Positions 38,996 through 47,219 of a stretch of 64,000 nt of DNA are shown piece after piece. The notes under the pieces are model-generated. The model did no database searches. It had not been told where the DNA came from and saw only the letters and a program-made list of their open reading frames with translations. The stretch lies in contig NZ_JARXYJ010000002.1 in the NCBI RefSeq assembly GCF_029894425.1, forward strand, positions 1 through 64,000, read 5' to 3'. Both the position numbers and the translations under genes were made by a program. The stretch comes from Streptomyces sp. SAI-127 (GTDB lineage Bacteria > Actinomycetota > Actinomycetes > Streptomycetales > Streptomycetaceae). How positions within the stretch are numbered: the first letter of the stretch is position 1; the number at the start of each line of letters is the position of its first letter.

Positions 38996-39679
38996 GTGAG
39001 CATCGTTCTGACCGGGTACGGCCTGGTCAAGAAGTACGGTTCCACCACCGCTCTGGCCGGGGTGGATGTGGAGGTCCACGAGCGCGACTCGCTGGCGATC
39101 ATGGGCCCGTCCGGGTCCGGCAAGTCCACATTGCTGCACACTCTCGCCGGGATCGTCCGACCCGACGACGGTCAGGTGCTGCTGCGCGGCGAGCGCATCG
39201 ACAACCTGGGCGAGAACAAGCTCAGCGCCCTGCGCCGCAAGCGGTTCGGGTTCGTGTTCCAGTTCGGCCAGCTGCTGCCGGAGCTGCCCGCCGAGGAGAA
39301 CGTCGCGCTGCCGCTGATGCTGGAGGGCATGCCGCGCGGCGAGGCCGTCGCCCGCGCCCGCCGCTGGTTCGCGCCGCTGGGCCTGGACGGGTTGGAGCTT
39401 CGTCGTCCCGGGCAGCTCTCCGGCGGCCAGGCACAGCGCGTGGCCATCGCCCGCGCGCTGGCCGCCGAGCCGGACGTGGTGTTCGCCGACGAGCCCACCG
39501 GCGCCCTGGACCAGCGCACCAGCACGGAGGTGGTCCAACTGCTGACCTCCGCCACCCGGGAGACGGGCGCCGCCCTGGTAATGGTCACCCACGACGCCGA
39601 CGTGGCCGCGCACTGCGACCGGATCCTCCAGGTCCGCGACGGCCGCATCAGCGGCCACTCCCAGTACACCGTCGCCTGA
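38996..39679 (+). CDS. ABC transporter ATP-binding protein (MacB/LolD type)
   Basis: 227 residues from GTG 38996. Walker A GPSGSGKST, Q-loop FVFQFGQLLPELPAEENV, signature LSGGQAQRVAIARAL, Walker B DVVFADEPTGALD and H-loop MVTHDADVAA. The order matches ATPases that drive FtsX-type permeases in MacB, LolCDE or Bce systems. The permease gene starts 20 bp downstream. The operon therefore encodes a mechanotransmission ABC system for a peptide, lipid or antibiotic. Confidence 0.95.
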   Translation: MSIVLTGYGLVKKYGSTTALAGVDVEVHERDSLAIMGPSGSGKSTLLHTLAGIVRPDDGQVLLRGERIDNLGENKLSALRRKRFGFVFQFGQLLPELPAEENVALPLMLEGMPRGEAVARARRWFAPLGLDGLELRRPGQLSGGQAQRVAIARALAAEPDVVFADEPTGALDQRTSTEVVQLLTSATRETGAALVMVTHDADVAAHCDRILQVRDGRISGHSQYTVA

Positions 39680-39699
39680 TCTCCCCTGAGGAAGCTGCC

Positions 39700-41715
39700 A
39701 TGCGTTCCCCCGTCCTGCCCCTGACCTGGCACCTCGCCAGGTCCTCCGGCCGCCGCGGCCTGCAGTCCCAGCTGCTCGCGGCCGGTGCCGCCGCCGTCGG
39801 CTCGTTTCTCCTGCTGCTGATGATTGCCGCCGCCCTGGGCGCGGGCGCTCGCGCCGGCCACACCACATGGCGCATCCCCGACGCCGTACCGGCCGGAGAC
39901 GCTACGGCGGTCCAGGCCACGACCACGACACACGTACGCCAGGAACCCGTGACCGTCGTGAACCTGGCCGGACTGGCCGGCCGTGGACTGACCCCCGCGC
40001 CACCCGGCCTGAGCCACTTCCCGAAACAGGGTCAGGTGTACGTCTCTCCCGCCCTGGCCGAGCTGCTGCACAAGCTCCCCGCCGGCCAACTCGCCGACCG
40101 CTTCCCGAAGGTGAGCTCCTACGGCACGATCGGCGCCGCCGGTCTCGCCTCGCCCGACGAGCTGGTCGCGGTGATCGGACGGGCGCCCGGCGACGCGGCC
40201 GTCTCCCCGGCAGCCGGGGAGCAGAACTATTACGACGACGGGCTGACCGAGCGCGCACTGGTGTCCGAGTTCTCCGGCACCAAGGCCAGCGTGTTCACCG
40301 GCATCGACCAGGGGACCGTGCTGCTGGGCGTTGTGCTGCTCGTCATGCCGGTCGTCGTGCTGGCCTCGGCGGCCGGACGGCTCGGCGCGGCCCGGCGTGA
40401 ACAGCGTCTGGCCGCGCTGCGGCTGGCCGGGGCGACGCCGCGGCAGATCCTCGCCATGACCGCCGTCGAGGCCGCGGGAGTAGGCGCAGCCGGGGCAATG
40501 GCCGGCGCGCTCGCCTACACGGCACTGCTGCCCGCACTCGCCGAAATCCCGTACGGCGTCGGCGCCTGGTACACCGGCCAGTTGTGGGTGGGGCTGCCCT
40601 GGCTCGCGGCAGTAGTGCTGACCGTCACCGCGCTGATCACCGTCAGCGCGGTGACCATGCTGCGCCAGGTTGCCACCTCGCCCCTGGGCGTCGCTCAGCA
40701 GGCCAACCCGCGCCGCACCCGCGCGATACGTCTGCTGCTGTTCGTCGCGGTCCTCGGCTACATCTGGGCGACCACGGGCGACAGCGGACAGCTCAAGCCC
40801 CGGCAGCTGATCGCCCTGCTGGCGCTCTTCTACGGCGCGTTCTGGCTGTTCGGCCCCTGGGTCGTGGACCGGTTGGGCCGGATCGTGGGCCGCCGCGCCA
40901 GGCGCCCGGCCACGCTGCTGGCCGCGCGGCGGCTCAGCGACGACCCGCGTGCGGTCTGGCGCACCGTCAGCGGCTTGGTCCTCGCCGGGTTCGTGGCCGG
41001 GTTCTTCTCCGTCAGTACGCTGGGCGCCGAGGGCCCCCACCACCAGGGCCAGGTCGGGGTGATCACCGCGAACGCCGCCGCCGCCCGGCACACCGCCGCC
41101 CAGGCCCGTACGCTGCTGCGGCAGGCCGGTGTCACCGCGACCGTCACCGTCACGAACGAGGACGACTACGACAGCCTGCTCGGTGGTGTCGACGGTGTCA
41201 TCGCCCGCGTCTCGGGCGGCCAGGACCGCATCGACACCGGCGTCACCGCGCTCACGCGCCTGGGATCGGGTCGCTACCCGTTCACACAGGAGTACGTGTC
41301 CGCGTCGGACGACATGGTCCTCGCCCGGGTCGCCACCGTCAGCACCGCCACCCTGGTGCTGAGCTTCCTCGTCGCAGCCGCCTCCGCCGGCCTCACGGCC
41401 GCCGCGAACGTCCTCGACCGACGCCGGATGTACGGCCTGCTGCGGCTGGCCGGCACCCCGCTGAAGGTGCTGGATGGAGCCCGGATCCGCGAGACCGTCA
41501 TCCCGCTTGCCGTCCTGGCGGGCGGCACCACCGCCATGGGTGCCTTCGGCGCCATGCAGCTCAACAAGGCGGCCGGCACCACGATCAACACCTCGGGTGT
41601 CGTGCAACTGGTGATCTGCCTGGCCGTCGGCACGCTGGCCATGTTCGCCGCGGTCACCGGCAGCAGGCCGCTGCTGCGGAAGGTCACCGAGGGTCCGGCA
41701 CAGACGGCGGATTGA
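39700..41715 (+). CDS. FtsX-like ABC transporter permease
   Basis: 671 residues. First transmembrane helix near 25-45 (GAAAVGSFLLLLMIAAALG), a large extracytoplasmic region (about 50-200), then helix groups near 205-225, 260-300 and 340-400, with two FtsX domains (RLGAARREQRLAALRLAGAT after the first; RRRMYGLLRLAGTPLKVLDG in the second). This is the long single-chain permease type. The 3' end overlaps the convergent HxlR gene by 32 bp. Substrate unknown; resistance to cell-envelope agents is a common role. Confidence 0.93.
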   Translation: MRSPVLPLTWHLARSSGRRGLQSQLLAAGAAAVGSFLLLLMIAAALGAGARAGHTTWRIPDAVPAGDATAVQATTTTHVRQEPVTVVNLAGLAGRGLTPAPPGLSHFPKQGQVYVSPALAELLHKLPAGQLADRFPKVSSYGTIGAAGLASPDELVAVIGRAPGDAAVSPAAGEQNYYDDGLTERALVSEFSGTKASVFTGIDQGTVLLGVVLLVMPVVVLASAAGRLGAARREQRLAALRLAGATPRQILAMTAVEAAGVGAAGAMAGALAYTALLPALAEIPYGVGAWYTGQLWVGLPWLAAVVLTVTALITVSAVTMLRQVATSPLGVAQQANPRRTRAIRLLLFVAVLGYIWATTGDSGQLKPRQLIALLALFYGAFWLFGPWVVDRLGRIVGRRARRPATLLAARRLSDDPRAVWRTVSGLVLAGFVAGFFSVSTLGAEGPHHQGQVGVITANAAAARHTAAQARTLLRQAGVTATVTVTNEDDYDSLLGGVDGVIARVSGGQDRIDTGVTALTRLGSGRYPFTQEYVSASDDMVLARVATVSTATLVLSFLVAAASAGLTAAANVLDRRRMYGLLRLAGTPLKVLDGARIRETVIPLAVLAGGTTAMGAFGAMQLNKAAGTTINTSGVVQLVICLAVGTLAMFAAVTGSRPLLRKVTEGPAQTAD

Positions 41716-42241
41716 CACCTGACCAGGTTCGGCTGGCCTCGGCGTCCTGCCTGGCGGCTGTGCTTCTGGCCTCGCGTTCCTGGGCGAAGGCCGCGCTGAG
41801 TTCACCCGTCACTTCGTCCATGGTGAAGGGCTCGCCGCACCCTTCGCACACGGTGCCGCTCAGGCCCACCTCGCGCCCGCATGTCTTGTGGAGGTGATGG
41901 ACGGCAATGCCTTCCCCGGGCTCCTTGCACCATGTCTCGCCCCATGCCCGCAGGGCGAGCAGCACCGAGGCGAAGGCTTCGCCCTTGGCGGTCAGGTGGT
42001 ACTCGTAGCGGCGGGGTTTTGTGCTGTAGGCACGGCGCTCGAGCATGCCGTCGGCCTCCAGCCGCTTGAGGCGGTTGGTCAGCATCTGCGGCGAAGCCAG
42101 GGTCTGGACCTGCAGCGAGTCGAAGCGGCGGTTGCCCATGGTCAGCTCCCGCATGATCACGAGCGTCCAGCGGTCCCCGATGACCGCGCTCGACCGCGCG
42201 ATGGGGCACTCCGTGCTCGTGATCTCCGACCAGCCAGCCAT
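41684..42241 (-). CDS. HxlR family transcriptional regulator with C-terminal zinc-ribbon-like tail
   Basis: 185 residues. HxlR winged helix at 1-105 (STECPIARSSAVIGDRWTLV, LASPQMLTNRLKRLEADGML, TKPRRYEYHLTAKG) with the conserved Cys12. The tail contains HKTCGREVGLSGTVCEGCGE, whose three Cys plus His could bind zinc. ATG 42241 has GAGGAGG upstream. Divergent from the cysteine hydrolase, with an inverted repeat between; it probably regulates that gene. Convergent with the permease gene. Confidence 0.9.
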   Translation of the reverse strand: MAGWSEITSTECPIARSSAVIGDRWTLVIMRELTMGNRRFDSLQVQTLASPQMLTNRLKRLEADGMLERRAYSTKPRRYEYHLTAKGEAFASVLLALRAWGETWCKEPGEGIAVHHLHKTCGREVGLSGTVCEGCGEPFTMDEVTGELSAAFAQEREARSTAARQDAEASRTWSGVNPPSVPDPR

Positions 42242-42318
42242 ACCGACATCCTCCTCGTGAACCGCGTTCCTTCTCCATCATCGCAGAGATCGAGAGGATG
42301 CTATGAAAAATAGAGTTT

Positions 42319-42341
42319 GTAACTATGATTTCTTGAGTTAC
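42319..42341. promoter_or_regulatory. candidate HxlR operator
   Basis: GTAACT and AGTTAC, perfect 6 bp arms separated by 11 bp (centres about two helical turns apart when extended), inside an AT-rich stretch between the divergent HxlR and cysteine hydrolase genes. Spacing suits a winged-helix dimer. Confidence 0.55.
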
Positions 42342-42412
42342 GGTGTGGATGAGCCGAGCGGGCGTCCGCGACACAAGATGCGGACCCCTTGGCACCTCTG
42401 GAGGGACGACTC

Positions 42413-43045
42413 ATGACCGACACCCAGTACGAGCCGGCGCACACAGGACTGCTCCTGATGGACCCCTACAACGACTTCCTCTCCGAAGGGGGGAAGCTGT
42501 GGCCCCTGGTCGAAGAGGTCGCCACCGAGGTCGGCCTGCTCGACAACCTGCGCGCGGTGACAGCCGCCGCGCGTGCGGCCGGCATCCAGGTCTTCGTCGT
42601 CCCGCACCGCCGCTGGCGCGAGGGCAACTACGCGAACTGGAACTTCCTCACCGCGGACCAGGCCGGCGGCAACGAGAACCGGGTCTTCGAAGACGGAGCC
42701 TGGGGCGGCGACTGGCACCAGGACTTCGCTCCCCAGGAGAACGACGTCGTCGTCCATGAGCACTGGGGACAGAGCGGGTTCGCCAACACCGATCTCGACC
42801 TCCAGCTCAAAAAGCACGGCATCACCCACGTGGTGACCGTCGGCATGCTGGCCAACACCTGCATCGAGTCGACCAGCCGCTACGCCATGGAGCTGGGCTA
42901 CCACGTCACCCTGGTACGCGGAGCGACGGCCGCATGGACCCGGGAAATGCTCCACGCGGCCCACGACCTCAACGGCCCGTCCTACGCCCACGCCATCCTG
43001 AACGCCGACGAGATCGTCACCGCGTTCAAGGGGACACAGGTCTGA
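42413..43045 (+). CDS. cysteine hydrolase (isochorismatase-like)
   Basis: 210 residues. Catalytic Asp17 in LLLMDPYNDF and nucleophile Cys150 in VTVGMLANTCIESTSRYAME with the preceding non-prolyl loop. The usual catalytic Lys is not seen in its expected place: the segment reads VVVHEHWGQSGFANTDLDLQ, with His/Glu instead. This variant seems to be a subfamily trait, so activity is likely but of altered chemistry. GGAGGGA lies before ATG 42413. Divergent from HxlR, which suggests induction by a small aromatic or electrophilic compound. Confidence 0.9.
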   Translation: MTDTQYEPAHTGLLLMDPYNDFLSEGGKLWPLVEEVATEVGLLDNLRAVTAAARAAGIQVFVVPHRRWREGNYANWNFLTADQAGGNENRVFEDGAWGGDWHQDFAPQENDVVVHEHWGQSGFANTDLDLQLKKHGITHVVTVGMLANTCIESTSRYAMELGYHVTLVRGATAAWTREMLHAAHDLNGPSYAHAILNADEIVTAFKGTQV

Positions 43046-43375
43046 CGCTCACCACAGAACCGCTCATGCCGGCAACCCCGATGGCCTGCGCGCGGACGAC
43101 GGTTCCTCGAAGATGAGCAGCTCCCATGGTGGTCGATCCAGGCTGTCCGCCGGGGGAGCGGCGGGGCCGGTGAGCCGCTGGTCCAGCCGGTCCCATGCCC
43201 GCGCGGGCGCCTTCCCGTAGAGCCTCGCATTCGGGCAGTTGGACGTCCGCCCGGCCTGCACCGCATGGGTCGGCCGGTCGCATCCGCCGCCTGCGCCGTG
43301 ACCTGCATGCAGACGAGCGGAGCACGCCCACGACGCAGCGGCGGCCTCAGGGCGTGACTCTCCCGCCGACTTCGG
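43046..43375. other. intergenic region
   Basis: About 330 bp between convergent genes. A minus-strand frame (43261-43064) reads GRTSNCPNARLYGKAPARAW and later RPPWELLIFEE and might be a small gene or a fragment, but it has no clear ribosome site and no family. No hairpin terminator was obvious. Confidence 0.35.
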
Positions 43376-44299
43376 CTACCCGGTGGTGAGGGCTTTGGCG
43401 TAGACCGTGGAACTGCGCTGGACGGTCATGCCGATCCGCTCGTACAGCGACAGTGCGCCGGTGTCCGAGTGCGTCCACAGGGTGCAGGTCTGCTTCCCCT
43501 GGCGGTAGAAGGTGCGGAACGCTTCTCGCAGCAGCATGCGGGCGATCCCTCGATTGCGGTGGTCGCGTCGTACCGCGACCCGCTCGACGTACCCTTCGTC
43601 GTTGCCCGGGACGTCCAACGACAGCACCGCGCCGACCATCTGGTCGTCGGCGAAGGCCACCGGTGAGGCCGCAGGTTCGAACGTTGCTCGTTCGACCGTG
43701 TGCCGGGCCCACTCCGCGTAGGCCTTCCGCCGCTGCTGCCACTCGTCGAACGCGTCCTCGGTGAGCTGGTGCGCCGCTTGTTCGTCGCCAGGCCGAAACG
43801 GCCGGACGGTGATACCTGCCGACGGCTCGGGCACCTCCGGTTCAACGGGCATCGCGATCTCCAGGAGCCATTCGGTGACGAGCCGGGAGTAGCCACTTGA
43901 CCGCAGGAGTGCGATCGCCGCGTGATCGCTGTCGGAGACCGTCTGAGCAATGCGGTCGCTTCCCAGCTGCCGGGCCCGAGCCTCGGCCCAGACCAGAAGC
44001 GAACTGCCAAGACCCTGCCCCTGGTGATCGGGATGCACATGGACCGTGGCCCGCCGTCTCTTCACCCAGCCCCAGCCCGCCAGCTCTCCCCTGGAGTCGC
44101 GAACGAGCACCGTGTCGGACTTCGGTTCCAGTCCTGGCAGGCTGAGGTCAGCGGCGACGCGATCGGAGCCGGTCGTAGCACGGCCATGCAGCTTGTTCTC
44201 GCATGCGGTGACCAAACGGTGAACTGCCTGGACGTCGGCGGTTGTTGCCGATCGGCTCTGGTAGCCGACGGGCAACAACTTCGGGGAAAGATCAGACAT
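43376..44299 (-). CDS. GNAT protein with two acetyltransferase domains
   Basis: 307 residues, two GNAT domains. The first (about 10-145) has VHVHPDHQGQGLGSSLLVWA; the second (about 160-305) has VERVAVRRDHRNRGIARMLL and LYERIGMTVQRSSTVYAKAL. Both acetyl-CoA loops (QGQGLG; NRGIA) are present. Tandem GNATs of this kind are related to mycothiol synthase MshD, but sequence alone does not support that specific role. Start ATG 44299. The gene follows the LysR gene on the same strand with a 98 bp gap. Confidence 0.9.
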   Translation of the reverse strand: MSDLSPKLLPVGYQSRSATTADVQAVHRLVTACENKLHGRATTGSDRVAADLSLPGLEPKSDTVLVRDSRGELAGWGWVKRRRATVHVHPDHQGQGLGSSLLVWAEARARQLGSDRIAQTVSDSDHAAIALLRSSGYSRLVTEWLLEIAMPVEPEVPEPSAGITVRPFRPGDEQAAHQLTEDAFDEWQQRRKAYAEWARHTVERATFEPAASPVAFADDQMVGAVLSLDVPGNDEGYVERVAVRRDHRNRGIARMLLREAFRTFYRQGKQTCTLWTHSDTGALSLYERIGMTVQRSSTVYAKALTTG

Positions 44300-44397
44300 G
44301 AGGTGAACACTGCGCCATGCGTACTTTCATGTCGACCTGATTAGGTTGTGAAGATGGCGGTTCCCCGCGCTGGTGCGGGCGGTCGTACGAGCTCTCC

Positions 44398-45351
44398 TCA
44401 GTCGGTCGTCACGAGGGGGGCGAGGACGGAGCGGGCGTGTCGGCGTCGAGGGCCGCAGTGCGGAGGGCGGCGGCCACTCGGATGCTCGGGTCGGTCGGCG
44501 GGGTGGGGGAGGCGGGCCAGGAGCAGGCGCCGCTGTTCCTGGGGGCCGCCGCGGACGGGCAGGACGCGGACGCCCGGTGGTGCGGCGGAGGCGAGTAGGG
44601 CGGGCACGGTGGTCAGTCCGCAGCCCGCGGCTACCAGTTGGAGCTTGGCGAGCCAGTCGCGGGCGGTGTGGGCGATGTCGGGCCGCTCGTCCAGGCCCGG
44701 CCACACTCCCATCAGCCGGTCCTCGCCCGAGGAGGTGCCCGCGATCCAGCGCTGCCCACGCAGGTCCGCCACGTCGACGAAGTCGCCGCGGGCCAGCGGG
44801 TGGGTGGCGGGTACCGCCAGGCAGAGGGCGCGTTCGGTGAGGGTCTGCAGTGCGAGTGGGGGTGACTCGGCGTCCGGCGGCCTGAACGGGGGCGCTGAGG
44901 CGAGCAGGGCGAGGTCCAGGCTGCCGGCCCGCAGCGCCCGTACGAGCGCCGGGGTGCTGCCCTCCCGGCCGACGATCTGAAGGCCGGGATCCGTGCGGCG
45001 CAGCCCGGCCAGGGCGCGGGGCACCAGCACGGCGCCGGCGCTGGGGAACCAACCCAGGCGGACCGTGCCGGACTGCTCGGGCAGGCCGGACAGCTCACGC
45101 GCGGTCGCGTCGATCTCGTCGATCACGACCGTCGCGCGGCGCATGACGACACGGCCGGCAGCGGTGAGCCGTACTCCTTCGCGTCGCCGTTCCAGCAGTT
45201 CCGCGCCAGCGGCCCGTTCGATCGCCGCGATCTGCCGGGAGACCGCGGACTGGGTGTATCCCAGCGACGCGGCGGCCGCGGTGAAGGTTCCCTGTTCGGC
45301 GACGGCGCGGAAGACGCGCAGTGCGGTGAGTGACACATCCGAGAAGTCCAT
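44398..45351 (-). CDS. LysR family transcriptional regulator (3' end frameshifted)
   Basis: 317 residues. HTH at 5-65 (TALRVFRAVAEQGTFTAAAA, LGYTQSAVSRQIAAIERAAG), effector domain about 90-290. The last 35 residues are Arg/His/Pro-rich and unlike the family. Removing one base from the five-base run near 44511 changes the reading to TPPTDPSIRVAAALRTAALD and a nearby stop, which is a normal LysR ending. Divergent from an SDR gene, its likely target. Confidence 0.88.
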   Translation of the reverse strand: MDFSDVSLTALRVFRAVAEQGTFTAAAASLGYTQSAVSRQIAAIERAAGAELLERRREGVRLTAAGRVVMRRATVVIDEIDATARELSGLPEQSGTVRLGWFPSAGAVLVPRALAGLRRTDPGLQIVGREGSTPALVRALRAGSLDLALLASAPPFRPPDAESPPLALQTLTERALCLAVPATHPLARGDFVDVADLRGQRWIAGTSSGEDRLMGVWPGLDERPDIAHTARDWLAKLQLVAAGCGLTTVPALLASAAPPGVRVLPVRGGPQEQRRLLLARLPHPADRPEHPSGRRPPHCGPRRRHARSVLAPLVTTD

Positions 45352-45385
45352 GACGTTTGCGCATACTAGCCGTGCCGAACTCTCG

Positions 45386-45415
45386 TTGGACTCATGAGTG
45401 CGAGCTTCCTAGCGT
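45386..45415 (+). promoter_or_regulatory. promoter of the SDR gene with palindrome
   Basis: TTGGAC (45386-45391) and TAGCGT (45410-45415) with an 18 bp spacer. The perfect palindrome ACTCATGAGT (45390-45399) overlaps the -35. ATG 45423 is 7 bases after the -10, so a leaderless transcript is plausible. LysR binding at or near the palindrome is inferred. Confidence 0.5.
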
Positions 45416-45422
45416 GGCATGC

Positions 45423-46310
45423 ATGAACGCTTCGCATATCGCCCTTGTCACGGGCGCCAATCAGGGACTCGGCCGTGCCCTCGTCGAAGGACTGGCCGCC
45501 CGCATGGACCAGGACGACCTGGTCCTGCTCACCGGCCGCAGCCACCAGCGCGTGGCCGATGCCGCCCGCGAGGTCGCGCTGTTGCCCGGCACACGTGCCC
45601 GCGTGGAGGGCCGCGTCCTGGACGTCACGGACACCGATGCCATCGCCCGCCTCGCCGAGGACCTCCGCGCGCGGCACGGGGGAGTCGACGTCGTCATCTC
45701 CAACGCCGTGGCCCGCGTGTTGCCCGAGGAGTCACAGGCCGCGCGGGCGGACGAGTTCATCGACGTCTCCAATACCGCCACGCACGCGATCCTGCGGTCC
45801 TTCGGCTCTGTTCTTCGCCCGGGCGGCCGTCTGCTCGTCGTGGCCAGCAGCCTGGGCACCCTGGGTCATCTCGACCCGCGGCTGCACCACTTGTTCGACG
45901 GGGCGAGCCTGGAGCAGGTCGAGTGCGCCGTCGAGTCGTGGCGCAGCGCCATCCACCACAAGAGTGCGCAGGAGGCGGGCTGGCCTCTCTGGCTGAATGT
46001 GCCGTCCAAGGTGGCTCAGGTCGCCGCCGTCCGCGCCCTCGCCGCCGAACGCCGCGAACGTGACCTGGCCACCGGCACCCTGATCGCGTCTGTGTGTCCC
46101 GGCATGGTCGACACCGCCACGTCACGCCCCTGGTTCAGCGACTACAGCCGTGCGCAGTCACCGGCCCAGGCTGCCGCGGCCGTACTGGATCTGGTCTTCG
46201 CCGATCACGTTGATCCCATCTTGTACGGCGAGTTGGTCCGCTTCGGAAAGGCTCTGCCCTGGCACGACGGCACACCTCCACTGGAGCAGGACCGGATGCT
46301 CACGCCCTGA
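45423..46310 (+). CDS. SDR family protein lacking the catalytic Tyr
   Basis: 295 residues. Cofactor motif VTGANQGLG (about 9-17), DVTDTDAIARL, SNAVARVLP and VVASSLGTLGHLDP resemble carbonyl-reductase-type SDRs. The active site, expected as YxxxK, reads LNVPSKVAQVAAVRAL: Lys is present but Tyr is replaced by Asn. The protein may bind NADP(H) without normal catalysis, or use another residue. Divergent from LysR. No ribosome site before ATG 45423; probably leaderless. Confidence 0.85.
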   Translation: MNASHIALVTGANQGLGRALVEGLAARMDQDDLVLLTGRSHQRVADAAREVALLPGTRARVEGRVLDVTDTDAIARLAEDLRARHGGVDVVISNAVARVLPEESQAARADEFIDVSNTATHAILRSFGSVLRPGGRLLVVASSLGTLGHLDPRLHHLFDGASLEQVECAVESWRSAIHHKSAQEAGWPLWLNVPSKVAQVAAVRALAAERRERDLATGTLIASVCPGMVDTATSRPWFSDYSRAQSPAQAAAAVLDLVFADHVDPILYGELVRFGKALPWHDGTPPLEQDRMLTP

Positions 46311-46358
46311 ACGCGCGGGGTTGTGGCCCGCTGCACGAGAATCGGCTGGAATCCACGG

Positions 46359-46388
46359 ACCCTCTGGCTGAATTACCGCGCAGAGGGT
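46359..46388 (+). terminator. hairpin downstream of the SDR gene
   Basis: ACCCTCTG and CAGAGGGT, perfect 8 bp arms with a 14-base loop, about 50 bp after the SDR stop. It may end that transcript or lie in the leader of the next gene. No U-run follows, as is normal for actinomycete terminators. Confidence 0.45.
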
Positions 46389-46541
46389 TACTGAAATTTG
46401 GCGTGGATTGAGTCATACGAAAAAGTGCATCGCATTTCCGGGAGATTTGAGTGCACGATCCTGGCACGCTTTGCGACGACGCAGACACCCGGTGCGGGCG
46501 GTCGCGTCATCGCTTTCGTTGTCGATCGGGAAGAGGAAGCA

Positions 46542-46994
46542 ATGCGACCTTCTTTGGCCAGGGCACTTGTAGCCACGAGCGCGATCGTCGGTATTGCCGC
46601 TGGCGGCCTTGCGGGTGCGAGTGCGAGCGTGGCGGCCTCCCAGCCCGTCACCAAGCCCGCGGTCAGCAGCCAGCGTGTCGCCCCCCTGGCAGTGAACAAC
46701 CTCGGCCTGAACACGGCCCGGGCCAAGAACTGGCAGAGCTGCCTGAACGCCTGGGGCTTCAACGCCGGCACCGAGGACGGACAGCTGGGCACCAACAGCT
46801 GGAAAGCGGCGCAGCGAATGCTCAACGCCTGGGGCTACAACGCCGGTGCCGAGGACGGGATCGTCGGAACCAACACGATCAGGGCGCTGCAGAAGTTCCT
46901 GAACGCCGTCGGTGAAAACGCCGGAACCGCTGACGGGATCGCCGGGCCGCAGACCAGGGCCGCGTTCTGGAATTACAACGCCACGGGCTGCTGA
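46542..46994 (+). CDS. secreted peptidoglycan-binding protein
   Basis: 150 residues. Signal peptide (LARALVATSAIVGIAAGGLA then GASASVAAS). The mature protein has two to three short repeats of the peptidoglycan-binding-1 type: NAWGFNAGTEDGQLGTNSWK, NAWGYNAGAEDGIVGTNTIR and NAVGENAGTADGIAGPQTRA, each with the D-G-x-x-G core. No catalytic domain, so it probably binds the wall or coats it. GAGGAA lies before ATG 46542. The 46311-46541 leader is notably AT-rich for this window. Confidence 0.9.
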   Translation: MRPSLARALVATSAIVGIAAGGLAGASASVAASQPVTKPAVSSQRVAPLAVNNLGLNTARAKNWQSCLNAWGFNAGTEDGQLGTNSWKAAQRMLNAWGYNAGAEDGIVGTNTIRALQKFLNAVGENAGTADGIAGPQTRAAFWNYNATGC

Positions 46995-47014
46995 GCCAAC
47001 GCTTCGTGTCGCGT

Positions 47015-47053
47015 CGGGCTGGTCGAGCGGGAATTGGCTGCTCGACCAGCCCG
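47015..47053. terminator. strong bidirectional hairpin terminator
   Basis: Perfect 14 bp arms (CGGGCTGGTCGAGC and GCTCGACCAGCCCG) with an 11-base loop, 21 bp after the stop of the peptidoglycan-binding gene and before the convergent gene ending at 47220. Very stable; it should end transcripts from both sides. Confidence 0.8.
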
Positions 47054-47219
47054 GAACACCGTCGTAGTTGAATTCCGTTTCATCCACACGTATGTTCCCG
47101 ACAACGGCAGATCGAGCACCTCCCAGTCGATGCATGGGCGGCTGTCTCCACCGGGAGGGGGCCGGGCTTCGGCCCCCATCCGTTGGTGCATGCCCTTGGC
47201 TACTGCGCGGTGTGGGCCT

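Noticed and set aside
39172..41805. 877-codon open frame on the minus strand
   Set aside because: Antisense to the ABC ATPase and FtsX permease, Gly/Arg/Gln-rich, no motif.
43064..43261. Minus-strand 65-codon frame
   Set aside because: Contains a protein-like segment (RPPWELLIFEE) but no ribosome site or family; left as a note only.
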